From a bacterium 1xD8-48 (GTDB lineage: Bacteria; Bacillota; Clostridia; Lachnospirales; Lachnospiraceae), in contig QZDS01000014.1 in the NCBI GenBank assembly GCA_009917455.1, forward strand, positions 53,046 to 117,045: 64,000 bases of DNA, read 5' to 3'. The position numbers were made by a program, and so were the translations under genes. Of the stretch, positions 51,518 through 61,388 are shown piece after piece (the first letter of the stretch is position 1; each line of letters begins with the position of its first letter). The notes under the pieces were generated by a model that made no database searches, was not told where the DNA came from, and saw only the letters and a program-made list of their open reading frames with translations.

Positions 51518-53237
51518 GGAATTTAAAAAGGATTCCCTGATAACGCCGGTTTTTATGATACTGGAGGTTATCATGGAAATGATTATCCCGCTGATGATGG
51601 CGTCTATTATTGACAAGGGCGTGGAAGCGGGAGATATGGGACATATTTACCGGATGGGCGGCCTTATGATTGCGGCGGCAATCGCAGGGCTTGTGTTCGG
51701 CATCATGGGAGGAAAATACGGCGCCCGGGCGTCCACGGGCTTTGCCAGAAATTTAAGAAAGGCAATGTTTGAAAATATTCAGACCTTCAGCTTTGCCAAT
51801 ATTGATAAGTACAGCACCTCCGGACTGGTGACAAGGCTTACCACGGACGTGACGAATATACAGAACGCTTATCAGATGATTCTGCGTATGTGTATGAGGG
51901 CGCCAATCAGCCTGATTATCGCCATGGTAATGTCCTTTTTAATCAGCCCCCGTCTGGCGGGCATCTATCTGATTGCGGTAATTATTTTAGGAGCAATTCT
52001 CGCCGTCATCGTGACGAATGCAACCAGGCATTTTTCACAGGTGTTTCCAAGATATGACGATTTAAACGAAAGCGTGGAGGAAAATGTCTCTGCCATCCGG
52101 GTGGTGAAGGCCTATGTCCGGGAGGATTATGAAAATCAGAAATTTAAAAAGGCAAGCGGAAATCTCTACAATCTTTTCTGTAAGGCGGAAAATGTCGTAG
52201 CGTGGAACAGCCCTGTCATGAACCTTGCAATGTATGGCTGCATTCTGCTGATTAGCTGGATGGGCGCAAAAATGATTGTGGGAGGGAGCCTTTCCACGGG
52301 GCAGCTTATGAGCCTTATGACCTACTGCATGAATATCCTGATGAATCTTATGATGGTATCCATGATTTTCGTCATGATTACCATGTCTCTTGCAAGCGCA
52401 AGGCGGATTGCGGAGGTGTTGGATGAAAAGACACTGCTTTCCAACCCGGAAAACCCTGTGTATGAAGTTGCCGACGGAAGTATAGAGTTTCAGGATGTTT
52501 CCTTCAAGTACCATGCGAATGCAAAGGAGCCGGTGCTGAAAGGGATTACACTGAAAATTGCCTCCGGCGAAACCATAGGAATTCTGGGCGGGACGGGAAG
52601 CGCAAAGTCAAGTCTGGTGAATCTGATAAGCCGGCTGTATGATGTGACCGCCGGCGGACTTTATGTGGGCGGCAGAAACGTAAAGGAATATGATTTGGAA
52701 ACGTTGCGTAACGAGGTGGCGGTGGTGCTTCAAAATAACGTTCTTTTCAGCGGAACGATTCTGGAGAATTTAAGGTGGGGGAAAAAGGACGCCAGTTTCG
52801 AGGAATGCCGTCACGCCTGCGAATTAGCGTGTGCCGACGAATTTATCAGAAAGCTTCCGGGCGGCTACGAAACCCATATTGAGCAGGGCGGTACCAACGT
52901 GTCCGGCGGGCAGAGGCAGCGGCTTTGTATTGCAAGAGCCTTGCTGAAACAGCCGAAGGTGCTGATTCTGGACGATTCCACCAGCGCTGTCGATACGGCT
53001 ACAGACGCAAAAATAAGAAAAGCCTTCAGGGAGGCGATTCCCGGAACCACGAAGCTGATAATTGCCCAGAGAATTTCCAGCATTCAGGACGCGAATAGAA
53101 TCATTGTCATGGACGAAGGAAAGGTAACGGGCTTTGGCACCCATGAGGAGCTTCTTGAAAATAATGAAATTTACCGTGAGGTTTATGAATCACAGACGTC
53201 GGGAAGCGGCGATTTTGACGAGAAAGGAGAGCTGTAA
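51489..53237 (+). CDS. Heterodimeric ABC exporter subunit with degenerate ATP site
   Basis: 582 residues: six membrane helices then an ATPase domain. Walker A GGTGSAKSS, signature VSGGQRQRLCIARAL, and Walker B VLILDDSTSAVD with Asp in place of the catalytic Glu. That substitution marks the degenerate half of heterodimeric exporters such as BmrC/D or TM287/288. It starts behind GGAGGAGA inside the marR end. Confidence 0.9.
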   Translation: MLKTLGAQIKEFKKDSLITPVFMILEVIMEMIIPLMMASIIDKGVEAGDMGHIYRMGGLMIAAAIAGLVFGIMGGKYGARASTGFARNLRKAMFENIQTFSFANIDKYSTSGLVTRLTTDVTNIQNAYQMILRMCMRAPISLIIAMVMSFLISPRLAGIYLIAVIILGAILAVIVTNATRHFSQVFPRYDDLNESVEENVSAIRVVKAYVREDYENQKFKKASGNLYNLFCKAENVVAWNSPVMNLAMYGCILLISWMGAKMIVGGSLSTGQLMSLMTYCMNILMNLMMVSMIFVMITMSLASARRIAEVLDEKTLLSNPENPVYEVADGSIEFQDVSFKYHANAKEPVLKGITLKIASGETIGILGGTGSAKSSLVNLISRLYDVTAGGLYVGGRNVKEYDLETLRNEVAVVLQNNVLFSGTILENLRWGKKDASFEECRHACELACADEFIRKLPGGYETHIEQGGTNVSGGQRQRLCIARALLKQPKVLILDDSTSAVDTATDAKIRKAFREAIPGTTKLIIAQRISSIQDANRIIVMDEGKVTGFGTHEELLENNEIYREVYESQTSGSGDFDEKGEL

Positions 53238-53239
53238 TT

Positions 53240-55189
53240 ATGACGCAGGAAAGAAAACCGAAAGTAAACCAGGGACCGGGTGGAAGAAGGGCAATGGGGC
53301 CGCGGCCGACCATCAAAAACCCGGGAAAACTGTTTAAGCGTCTCATGGCATACATACTGAAAGGATACACGCCCCACTGCATTATTGCGGTAGTCTGTAT
53401 TGCGGCCAGTGTATTTGCAAGTACCCAGGGAACCATGTTTATGCGGACGCTGATTGACAGCTATATTGAGCCTATGCTTGGCGCCCTTGCATCAGGGAAG
53501 GAGGCGCCGGATTTTTCACCGCTGGCAGGGGCAATCATAAAAATGGCATGTATTTATGCGGGAGGCGTTTTTGCAGCTTTTATCCAGGCGAGGATAATGG
53601 TTGTGATTACCCAGGGGGTAATGATGAAGTTGCGCAACGATATGTTTGAAAAGATGGAGAGCCTTCCGATTAAATATTTTGACACCCACGCCCATGGCGA
53701 TATTATGTCTATGTATACCAATGATGTGGACACCCTGCGTCAGATGGTCAGCCAGAGTATTCCACAGCTCATAAACAGCGCGATTACGGTGGTTACCGTG
53801 CTTTCCTATATGTTTATCCTGAGCGTTCCCCTGACCCTTGTGACGCTGGCTATGGTGACGATTATGATGGTTTCCGCCAAAAAGGTGGGAGGACTGAGCA
53901 GCCGCTTTTTCCTTTCCCAGCAGATAGATATCGGCGCCGTGAACGGATACGTGGAAGAAATGATGAACGGCCAGAAGGTTGTTAAGGTATTCTGCCATGA
54001 AGACGAAGCGGCGGAGAAATTCAATGAATTGAATGACAGGCTTTTTGACAGCGCTTACCATGCCAATCTGTTTGCCAATATCATGGGTCCCATTAACGCC
54101 CAGCTGGGGAACCTGAGCTATGTGGTGTGTACGGTGGCGGGCGGGATGCTTGCGCTTACAGGGATTTCAGGGCTGACCCTTGGCTCCCTTGCCAGCTTCC
54201 TCAATTTCAACCGCTCTTTCAATATGCCTGTCAATCAGGTGAGCCAGCAGCTTAACAGCATTATCATGGCGCTTGCGGGGGCGGAGCGTATTTTCAGGCT
54301 CCTTGACGAGAAGCCGGAGACGGACGACGGCTATGTGGAACTGGTGAATGCAAAGGAAGCGGCGGACGGAACGCTTATGGAAAGCGAAAGGAGAACGGGT
54401 ATATGGGCATGGAAACATTATCATAAGAGCGAGGGCGCCACTACCTATCAGAAGCTGGAAGGAAATGTGGTATTCGATCACGTGGATTTCGGTTATAATG
54501 ACGAAAAGATAATTCTCCACGACGTGGAGCTGTATGCGAAGCCGGGACAGAAAATTGCCTTTGTGGGCGCTACCGGCGCGGGCAAAACCACAATTACCAA
54601 CCTGATAAACCGTTTTTATGACATTCAGGACGGCAAAATCCGTTACGACGGCATTAACGTGAACAAGATTAAAAAGGCGGATTTGCGGCGTTCTCTTGGA
54701 ATCGTACTGCAGGACACCCATTTGTTTACGGGAACCGTGATGGAGAATATCAGATACGGAAAGCTGGACGCCACGGACGAGGAAGTGAAAAGGGCGGCAA
54801 GGCTCGTTAACGCAGACGGCTTTATCCAGAGACTGCCCAGGGGGTATCAGACGATGCTGACCGGGGACGGCGCCAATTTAAGCCAGGGGCAGAGACAGCT
54901 TCTTGCCATTGCAAGAGCCGCCGTTGCCGACCCGCCTGTACTTATTCTGGACGAGGCAACAAGCTCTATTGATACCAGGACGGAGCGGCTGGTGCAGAAG
55001 GGGATGGACGCCCTGATGGAAGGAAGGACCACCTTTGTGATTGCCCACAGGCTTTCCACGGTGAAAAACAGTAACTGTATCATGGTATTGGAACAGGGAA
55101 GGGTGATTGAGCGGGGAACCCATGACCAGCTCATATCGCAGAAGGGAAGGTATTACCAGCTTTACACAGGAAATATGGTGACAGCATAA
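53240..55189 (+). CDS. Heterodimeric ABC exporter subunit with catalytic ATP site
   Basis: 649 residues, starting 2 bases after its partner's stop. An N-terminal basic extension, six helices, then Walker A GATGAGKTT, signature NLSQGQRQLLAIARA and Walker B VLILDEATSSID with the catalytic Glu. An insert of about 45 residues (VELVNAKEAADGTLMESERR) links the membrane and ATPase parts. Together the pair should export drugs, lipids or peptides; the substrate is unknown. Confidence 0.9.
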   Translation: MTQERKPKVNQGPGGRRAMGPRPTIKNPGKLFKRLMAYILKGYTPHCIIAVVCIAASVFASTQGTMFMRTLIDSYIEPMLGALASGKEAPDFSPLAGAIIKMACIYAGGVFAAFIQARIMVVITQGVMMKLRNDMFEKMESLPIKYFDTHAHGDIMSMYTNDVDTLRQMVSQSIPQLINSAITVVTVLSYMFILSVPLTLVTLAMVTIMMVSAKKVGGLSSRFFLSQQIDIGAVNGYVEEMMNGQKVVKVFCHEDEAAEKFNELNDRLFDSAYHANLFANIMGPINAQLGNLSYVVCTVAGGMLALTGISGLTLGSLASFLNFNRSFNMPVNQVSQQLNSIIMALAGAERIFRLLDEKPETDDGYVELVNAKEAADGTLMESERRTGIWAWKHYHKSEGATTYQKLEGNVVFDHVDFGYNDEKIILHDVELYAKPGQKIAFVGATGAGKTTITNLINRFYDIQDGKIRYDGINVNKIKKADLRRSLGIVLQDTHLFTGTVMENIRYGKLDATDEEVKRAARLVNADGFIQRLPRGYQTMLTGDGANLSQGQRQLLAIARAAVADPPVLILDEATSSIDTRTERLVQKGMDALMEGRTTFVIAHRLSTVKNSNCIMVLEQGRVIERGTHDQLISQKGRYYQLYTGNMVTA

Positions 55190-55207
55190 AAGACAGCGCC
55201 AGCTTCA

Positions 55208-55236
55208 TTGACACCCGCGAAACGGTATGTTACAGT
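55208..55236 (+). promoter_or_regulatory. Promoter of the binding-protein/hybrid-kinase pair
   Basis: TTGACA and TACAGT with exactly 17 bases between, about 30 bases before the gene start. Confidence 0.6.
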
Positions 55237-55267
55237 TGTATATAAAAATAAGAGAGAAGGGAAAGAA

Positions 55268-56728
55268 ATGAAGAAGTCAGGCAAAATCCTAAAAACAGTA
55301 TGCATATCAATCGCATTGGCGTCTGTTCTGTCAGGATGCGGCGGAGGCAGTCCGTTAGACCCAAAAAATCCGGTGACACTGACGGTATGGCATTATTATA
55401 ACGGTTCTCAGCAGTCGGCGTTTGACGCGTTGGTGAAGGAATTTAACGACACCGAAGGCCGGGAAAAGGGGATTTATGTGGAGAGCTTCAGCCAGGGCTC
55501 TGTTTCCGATTTGGAAACTGCCGTAAGGGCTTCCATCAACGGCGACGTAGGGGCGGATTCGATGCCGGATATCTTTTCTTCCTATGCAGATACCGCCTAT
55601 GAAATCGAACAGTTGGGCGCGCTTGCAAACCTGTCGGAGTATTTTGATGAAAAGGAACTGGAACAGTATGTGGATTCCTACATAGAGGAAGGCCGTATAG
55701 CGGACGACGGCACGCTTCGGATTTTCCCGGTGGCAAAATCCACTGAGATTATGATGCTGAACGAAACGGACTGGGAGCCCTTCGCAAAGGATACGGGCGC
55801 GTCGTTGGATGATTTGGCAACCATAGAAGGGGTGGTTTCCACAGCAAAGGCTTACTATGAATGGACGGATGGCCTGACGCCTGACATTCCGGGAGATGGA
55901 CGGGCGTTTTACGGCAGGGATGCGCTGGCAAACTATTTCATTATCGGGATGCAGCAGTTAGGAGTGGAGATTTTTCAGGTAGAGAACGGAAAAATGACGT
56001 TAAATGTGCCGAAAGAAGAGCTGCACCGGCTTTGGGAAAACTATTACGTACCGATGGTAAAAGGATATTTCGGGGCTTACGGCTCATTCCGCTCTGATGA
56101 TGTCAAAACAGGGGAGCTTCTCGCTTATACGGGTTCTACCACTTCCGCCATGTACTTTCCGAATCAGGTGGAACAGGACGATAATACCTACAGTATTGAT
56201 TATATGATATTGGGAGCGCCGGTATTTGAGGGCGGGCAGCGCTGCGCCGTACAGCAGGGCGCCGGCATGGTGGTCAGCAAGTCGGATGAGCAGCGCGAAT
56301 ATGCCGCCGTGGAATTTTTAAAATGGTTTACGCAGGGGGATAAAAATCTGCAGTTTGGCTGTGTGTCCGGTTATCTTCCTGTATTAAAGGAGGCAAACAG
56401 CATAGAAAAGCTGGACCAGGTGATTGCGGAAAAGCAGCTTGAGGTAGCGCCAAAGACATATGACTGTCTTGTTTCCGTGCTTGGGGAAATGGAACAGATT
56501 TCCCTGTACACAAATAAGAGCTTCCGGAACGGTTCGGCAGCGAGAAAAGTGCTTGAACACCACCTTGCGGATAAAGCCGTGCAGGACAGAGAAGAGGTAG
56601 GGAAGGCAGTTAGAGAAGGGAAGGATTTGGAGGAGGCTTCCGCGCCTTTTGTGTCGGAGGAGGCTTTTGAAAACTGGTATTCGTCATTTTGTGAAGCATT
56701 AAAGACGGCAGTTGGTGAGCAGGGATAA
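55268..56728 (+). CDS. Solute-binding lipoprotein paired with a sensor kinase
   Basis: The ATG at 55268 (MKKSGKILK) is behind GAGAAGGGAAAG. The 486-residue product has a lipobox LSGC (Cys24) and a family-1 solute-binding fold (VTLTVWHYYNGSQQSAFDAL). There are no permease or ATPase genes beside it. Instead a hybrid sensor kinase begins 2 bases after its stop, so it may present a ligand to the kinase rather than feed a transporter (inference). Confidence 0.82.
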   Translation: MKKSGKILKTVCISIALASVLSGCGGGSPLDPKNPVTLTVWHYYNGSQQSAFDALVKEFNDTEGREKGIYVESFSQGSVSDLETAVRASINGDVGADSMPDIFSSYADTAYEIEQLGALANLSEYFDEKELEQYVDSYIEEGRIADDGTLRIFPVAKSTEIMMLNETDWEPFAKDTGASLDDLATIEGVVSTAKAYYEWTDGLTPDIPGDGRAFYGRDALANYFIIGMQQLGVEIFQVENGKMTLNVPKEELHRLWENYYVPMVKGYFGAYGSFRSDDVKTGELLAYTGSTTSAMYFPNQVEQDDNTYSIDYMILGAPVFEGGQRCAVQQGAGMVVSKSDEQREYAAVEFLKWFTQGDKNLQFGCVSGYLPVLKEANSIEKLDQVIAEKQLEVAPKTYDCLVSVLGEMEQISLYTNKSFRNGSAARKVLEHHLADKAVQDREEVGKAVREGKDLEEASAPFVSEEAFENWYSSFCEALKTAVGEQG

Positions 56729-56730
56729 CA

Positions 56731-59700
56731 ATGGAAAGCGGACGTCAAAGAAGGAAAAAAACAACCATATTCAGGATGTTTCTGATTCCTTTAATTGCTA
56801 TTATGCTGATACAGAGTATGATTACCATCGGTACTTTGGTGGTAAGGAGAATCGCCGGTACTTTGCAGGAATATTCGGGCAGCATGATGAGCCGGTTAGT
56901 GGAAAACAGGAAAGTTATCCTGCAAAATGATATGAATCAGCGCTGGGCATCCATTTATGAGCAGGAACCGGCCATCACAGAGGCGCTGCAGCAGTTTCTG
57001 GACGGGGAAGGCATGGAGCTTGCAGAATTTCTGGCTTCAGGAGAACAAAAAAACAGGTTTATGGAACAGATTTTTCCGGAATGCCTTGCAGTCCTCCAAA
57101 ACAGCTCCACAACAGGACTTTTCTTCATGTTCACCGGAGAAGAACCGGAGGCGGCGTGTGAGTACGATGGTTTTTTTGTCCGGGATTCAGACCCGGCTAA
57201 AAGTCCTGCCAATTATTCGGATTTGCTTTTGGAGCGCGGAAGCAAGAATCTTTCAAGGCAGTGGAGCATCCCCTTTGACACCAACTGGACGACCAGATTC
57301 CATATGGCGGGAGAAGGGAAGGATGACACTGAGTATTCTTTCTATGAACCGTGGAGAGCGGGAAGAGAATACGCGGATGCGGCGACAAAGGATTTGGGCT
57401 ACTGGTCGTTTCCCTTTTCGCTGGAAAAGGGTTCAGCGGGCTCTTATGAAATGATTACATACTCTCTGCCGCTCCGGTATGAAGGCACAGTTTATGGAGT
57501 GCTTGGGGTGGAGATATCTTCAAAGGTTTTACGCAGCTATCTTCCGGCAAAGGAGCTGAACGCCGCAAGCCAGTCGGGGTATATGCTGGCTGTGAAGGAG
57601 GAGGACGGCAGCTACAGGTCCCTGATTGGAGAAGGGCTCCTCTCGAATACAGTGCATTCCGCCAGAGATACGTTTTTCCTTAAGGAAACGGGATACAGCA
57701 GTCTGTGGGAAGTGGCTTCGGTGAAGCAGAACGGACAGGGGATTTATGCCGTCGTCTGTCCGCTTAAGCTGTACAGTAATAACGTGCCCTATGAACATAC
57801 AGAGTGGGTGCTATTAGGGCTTGATACGGAAGAGGATTTGTTTGGAATGAGCCGCCGGTTTTATCTGTGGGTAGTGGTGGCAGTCTTTTTCGGTCTGGGA
57901 TTTGGCGTGCTTGGGATTTACTTTCTGGTACGGTATCTGACAAAGCCGGTGGGGCAGCTGATGGAATGCATCAGCAGAGGAAACACAGGACTTTCAGACT
58001 TTAAGCTTTCCAATATCTTTGAAATAGACGCCCTGTATGATGTGGTCAGGGATTTGACGAACAGGCAGAAGGAAGCGGAAAATACTTTATTGGAAGAAAA
58101 AGAACGGTACCGGGTCGCCCTGGAGTCTTCCAACGATATCTTCTTTTCCTATGACTTGGAAAGCCATGTGCTGGATATTGTAAACCATAAAACGATGAGC
58201 GGCCAGTGGCAGTGCGGGGAATATGGGGACAGCTTTCTTAACCCGGAGTGTATTTGTGAGACAGAGCGCGGGGAAGTTATGACAGCTTTGCGGGGACAGG
58301 ATGATAAGCTGTCTGTGGAGTTTCGTCTGGAATGGCCCGAGAATACGGATTTCAGGTGGGTCGCCCTTACAGGAAACGCGGTATACGATACAGACGGCAA
58401 AAAGCGGAAGCTGATAGGAAGCATCCGGAATATTCAGGAACAGAAAGAAAGAGAAGCCAGACAGCTCCGGGAAAACGAAATTGACAGCGTTACCGGGCTT
58501 TATGTCTTTAGCGCCGGAATGAAATATGTAAGGGAACGGCGGGGGACTTTGCCGGAAGGCATTATAGTAAATCTGTACTTTGCCGGGATAAAAGAGTCCG
58601 GCCAAAAATGCGGGATTGTCTTTTCAGATATGATACTGGAGGAAATTGGAAGCCTGATAAAAAGCTGCTGTGAAAAATCACGGGGCGGGACGGGCTTACA
58701 ACCTCTGGCATTCCGTCTGAATGCAGATGAATTTGTCCTGTGGCTGGACGGCTATACGAAGGAGAAAGCTGGGCGGCTGGTAAGGGAATTGTCCGCAAAT
58801 ATCGCGGCATGCTTTGATTCTGAGCTCTTTTGCGTGGATACCTATGCAGGTTTTGCCTGCGCGGAGGCAGGACTGGACACAGAGGAGCTGATCCGAAGGG
58901 CCAGACTGGCGCGCCGGATTGCGTTTTCCGACGATAAAGGGACAGACAATTTTTACCGGGATATTCCGGCGGATAAGAGGAAAGAGCTGCCCGCTCTGAA
59001 CGGAAAGGATATCCGTTCAGCAGGCTACGGAGAGGACATCGGGCTTGTATCCGTGGCCTTAAATCTGTTTGGCAAGGGAGGCGGATTCGCTGCCCAGATG
59101 ATGCTTATGTGTCGTAAGATTGGCAGGTTTTATCAGGCGGAAGGCGTACTGATATCTTTGCTGCGGCCGGATTTTAATTCAAATTATCTGAGTTGCCAGT
59201 GGCACAGGGACGGAAGCGTTTCCGGGGAAACTGTCAGGAAATACAGGGAAGAAGAAAAAGAGGAGTTTTACCGGTGGCTGGGGAAGAAGGAGGTCCGTTA
59301 TGTTTCGGCAAAAGACAGCGGCGGAGACACCATCCGGCGTTTTCTGGCCATAGACGAAGGGGATTTTGGCATCGTCCTGCCTATGTATGACAACGGGAGC
59401 TATATGGGAAATATCTGCATTCTGGGCATTTTGCCGGAATTTTTGGAAGATGCGGAGAACTACCAGGAGCTTGCGGAGCTTGGCAGAGTAGCGGAAAGCC
59501 AGATAAACCAGCAGCAGTCCGATATTGCAAGCAAGGCAAAATCCGAGTTCTTATCCCGAATGAGCCACGAGATACGCACACCGATGAACGGTATTATCGG
59601 TATGACGGCAATTGCACTGCAGCAGAACCAGAGCAAAGAGCGGGCAATAGACTGTCTGCAAAAAATACAGTCCTCTTCGGAATACCTGTTGGGGCTGATT

Positions 59701-60657
59701 AACGATATTCTGGATATGTCCAAAATTGAAAGCGGTAAGATGAAGCTGGAGCCGTGCAATTTTAATATCTATGAAATGCTGGATACTATAGGGGAGCTGA
59801 TTGCGCCTCAGGCGGAGGCAAAGCGGATTGACCTTGTAAAGGATATCAGGATGGACCATAAATGGTTTTTGGCGGACCGTATGCGGATAAGCCAGGTGCT
59901 GATTAATCTGCTTGGCAATGCGGTGAAATTTACGGCTGCCGGAGGAAGGGTCATCTTTTCGGTAGTAGAGCTTGGGGGCGATGAGGAACAGGCGCAGGTA
60001 TCTTTTGCGGTATCAGACACAGGCATCGGGATTGCGCCTGAGGACCAGGAAAGAGTGTTCCGCTCATTTGAGCAGGCGTCCTCGAATCCGTCAAAGCAGC
60101 AGGGGACAGGACTTGGACTTTCCATCAGCAGCCGTCTGGTTCAGCTTATGGGAAGCAATATCCAGATTGAAAGCACCCTGGGGGAGGGCAGTACGTTCCG
60201 ATTTGCAATTCCCATTAATCTTGGAGAAGATATGGAGACGGAAGCTTCACAGGAGGAGTTTTCCTTTGATGGCTGCCGTGTGCTTGTGGTGGAGGATAAT
60301 GAACTGAATTCGGAAATTGCCCAGTGCCTTCTTGAAGAACGCGGCTTTGCGGTGGACTGTGTATTTAACGGAGCCGAGGCGGTAGAGCAGGTAAAGAACA
60401 TGCCGTCTGGGACGTACGACGTGATTTTGATGGATATTATGATGCCGGTGATGGACGGACTTTCGGCGACGCGGGCAATTCGGGGCATGGAGCGGGAGGA
60501 CTGCCATACCATCCCGATTGTGGCAATGTCGGCGAATGCGTTTGACGACGATTTGAAGAAGTCGGTGGAGTGCGGGATGAACGGGCATTTATCCAAACCG
60601 GTGGATGTGGAGAAGCTGTATCAGACGCTGGGGGAGATTATTTTTAAAAACTCGTGA
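56731..60657 (+). CDS. Hybrid sensor histidine kinase with Cache, PAS, degenerate GGDEF, GAF-like and receiver domains
   Basis: 1308 residues. Order: membrane helix (about 13-38), large extracellular Cache-like domain, second helix (about 375-398), HAMP-like linker, PAS (about 450-565), a GGDEF-fold domain whose active-site loop is NADEF at residues 664-668, a GAF-like domain (about 760-920), HisKA with His946 (MSHEIRTPMNG), HATPase (NLLGNAVKF, DTGIGI, GTGLGL), and a receiver with Asp1235 (LMDIMMPVMDG). The changed GGDEF loop suggests it binds but does not make c-di-GMP. It is coupled to the binding-protein gene; no separate output gene is next to it. Confidence 0.88.
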   Translation: MESGRQRRKKTTIFRMFLIPLIAIMLIQSMITIGTLVVRRIAGTLQEYSGSMMSRLVENRKVILQNDMNQRWASIYEQEPAITEALQQFLDGEGMELAEFLASGEQKNRFMEQIFPECLAVLQNSSTTGLFFMFTGEEPEAACEYDGFFVRDSDPAKSPANYSDLLLERGSKNLSRQWSIPFDTNWTTRFHMAGEGKDDTEYSFYEPWRAGREYADAATKDLGYWSFPFSLEKGSAGSYEMITYSLPLRYEGTVYGVLGVEISSKVLRSYLPAKELNAASQSGYMLAVKEEDGSYRSLIGEGLLSNTVHSARDTFFLKETGYSSLWEVASVKQNGQGIYAVVCPLKLYSNNVPYEHTEWVLLGLDTEEDLFGMSRRFYLWVVVAVFFGLGFGVLGIYFLVRYLTKPVGQLMECISRGNTGLSDFKLSNIFEIDALYDVVRDLTNRQKEAENTLLEEKERYRVALESSNDIFFSYDLESHVLDIVNHKTMSGQWQCGEYGDSFLNPECICETERGEVMTALRGQDDKLSVEFRLEWPENTDFRWVALTGNAVYDTDGKKRKLIGSIRNIQEQKEREARQLRENEIDSVTGLYVFSAGMKYVRERRGTLPEGIIVNLYFAGIKESGQKCGIVFSDMILEEIGSLIKSCCEKSRGGTGLQPLAFRLNADEFVLWLDGYTKEKAGRLVRELSANIAACFDSELFCVDTYAGFACAEAGLDTEELIRRARLARRIAFSDDKGTDNFYRDIPADKRKELPALNGKDIRSAGYGEDIGLVSVALNLFGKGGGFAAQMMLMCRKIGRFYQAEGVLISLLRPDFNSNYLSCQWHRDGSVSGETVRKYREEEKEEFYRWLGKKEVRYVSAKDSGGDTIRRFLAIDEGDFGIVLPMYDNGSYMGNICILGILPEFLEDAENYQELAELGRVAESQINQQQSDIASKAKSEFLSRMSHEIRTPMNGIIGMTAIALQQNQSKERAIDCLQKIQSSSEYLLGLINDILDMSKIESGKMKLEPCNFNIYEMLDTIGELIAPQAEAKRIDLVKDIRMDHKWFLADRMRISQVLINLLGNAVKFTAAGGRVIFSVVELGGDEEQAQVSFAVSDTGIGIAPEDQERVFRSFEQASSNPSKQQGTGLGLSISSRLVQLMGSNIQIESTLGEGSTFRFAIPINLGEDMETEASQEEFSFDGCRVLVVEDNELNSEIAQCLLEERGFAVDCVFNGAEAVEQVKNMPSGTYDVILMDIMMPVMDGLSATRAIRGMEREDCHTIPIVAMSANAFDDDLKKSVECGMNGHLSKPVDVEKLYQTLGEIIFKNS

Positions 60658-60742
60658 ACCGCCTGAAACGCAATCAGAAAAATTTATGTCATAAAACAGG
60701 CTGTTTGTGTAACTGCAGTTAAATATATTTTTAATTTTCCGA

Positions 60743-60748
60743 TATAAT
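60743..60748 (+). promoter_or_regulatory. -10 box before the small charged protein gene
   Basis: A perfect TATAAT with only a weak TTAAAT 18 bases upstream. Confidence 0.35.
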
Positions 60749-60786
60749 TATCAGCGGCAAAAATCATAAAGGACGGGGGGATACTA

Positions 60787-61092
60787 ATGCAAATCGGAAA
60801 TATGCAGGAATTCAGACAGCAGCAGCTTGACAAGGTGAGAAAGCGCAAGGAAGAGGAAAAGAAGATAAAAAAAGGCATTTATCAGATGCATGCCATGATT
60901 GACAGCCAGTGCATGGAGACCTTTGATAAGGAGCATAAGAAGGTTGAGGAGAAGGCGCAGGACGTAAAGAACGGGGAAGGCAGTCTGGAAGGGAAAACAA
61001 AGGAAAACAAAAAGAAGGATATCCAGACGGAAATCGAAAAGATGTTGGCAGCGGGAAGAAAAGCCATCAATTTAAGCCAGGTACAGGTCTAG
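60787..61092 (+). CDS. Small charged protein, unknown
   Basis: 101 residues behind GGGGGG, about 40% Lys/Glu/Asp/Gln. The first half is predicted helical (MQEFRQQQLDKVRKRKEEEK). Cys appears once. No membrane segment or recognised domain. It stands alone between two terminators' reach. Confidence 0.6.
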   Translation: MQIGNMQEFRQQQLDKVRKRKEEEKKIKKGIYQMHAMIDSQCMETFDKEHKKVEEKAQDVKNGEGSLEGKTKENKKKDIQTEIEKMLAAGRKAINLSQVQV

Positions 61093-61129
61093 AGGGTACA
61101 GATATCAAAAATAACGATAAGAGGGTAGC

Positions 61130-61164
61130 AAAAGGGAAGAAAATGTTCAGTTTTCTTCCCTTTT
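61130..61164. terminator. Perfect 14-bp terminator after the small charged protein
   Basis: AAAAGGGAAGAAAA pairs with TTTTCTTCCCTTTT around a 7-base loop; the ends work as T-runs on either strand. Confidence 0.85.
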
Positions 61165-61198
61165 GTGATAATATATTGAAAGAAAAAAGCACAGGGAA

Positions 61199-61351
61199 AT
61201 GATTTTACTCAGGGGAGATTTGCTTTCCGGCCTGTTTGCCAGCGACACCGCGGCTATATTAAAGTCGGCGGAACAGGTAAGGAGCGGCGCTGTGGTGAAA
61301 AGCGGCTTTTCTCTCACAAAAATGTGCGACAGAAGAAAACAGCAGATATAA
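61199..61351 (+). CDS. Possible 50-residue protein, unknown
   Basis: ATG with AGGGA just upstream; product begins MILLRGDLLSGLFASDTAAI and ends basic (CDRRKQQI). It lies just before uidA. No family; may be chance. Confidence 0.25.
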   Translation: MILLRGDLLSGLFASDTAAILKSAEQVRSGAVVKSGFSLTKMCDRRKQQI

Positions 61352-61388
61352 AATATAACAATAGAGCATAAAGACAAGGAGGACGATT

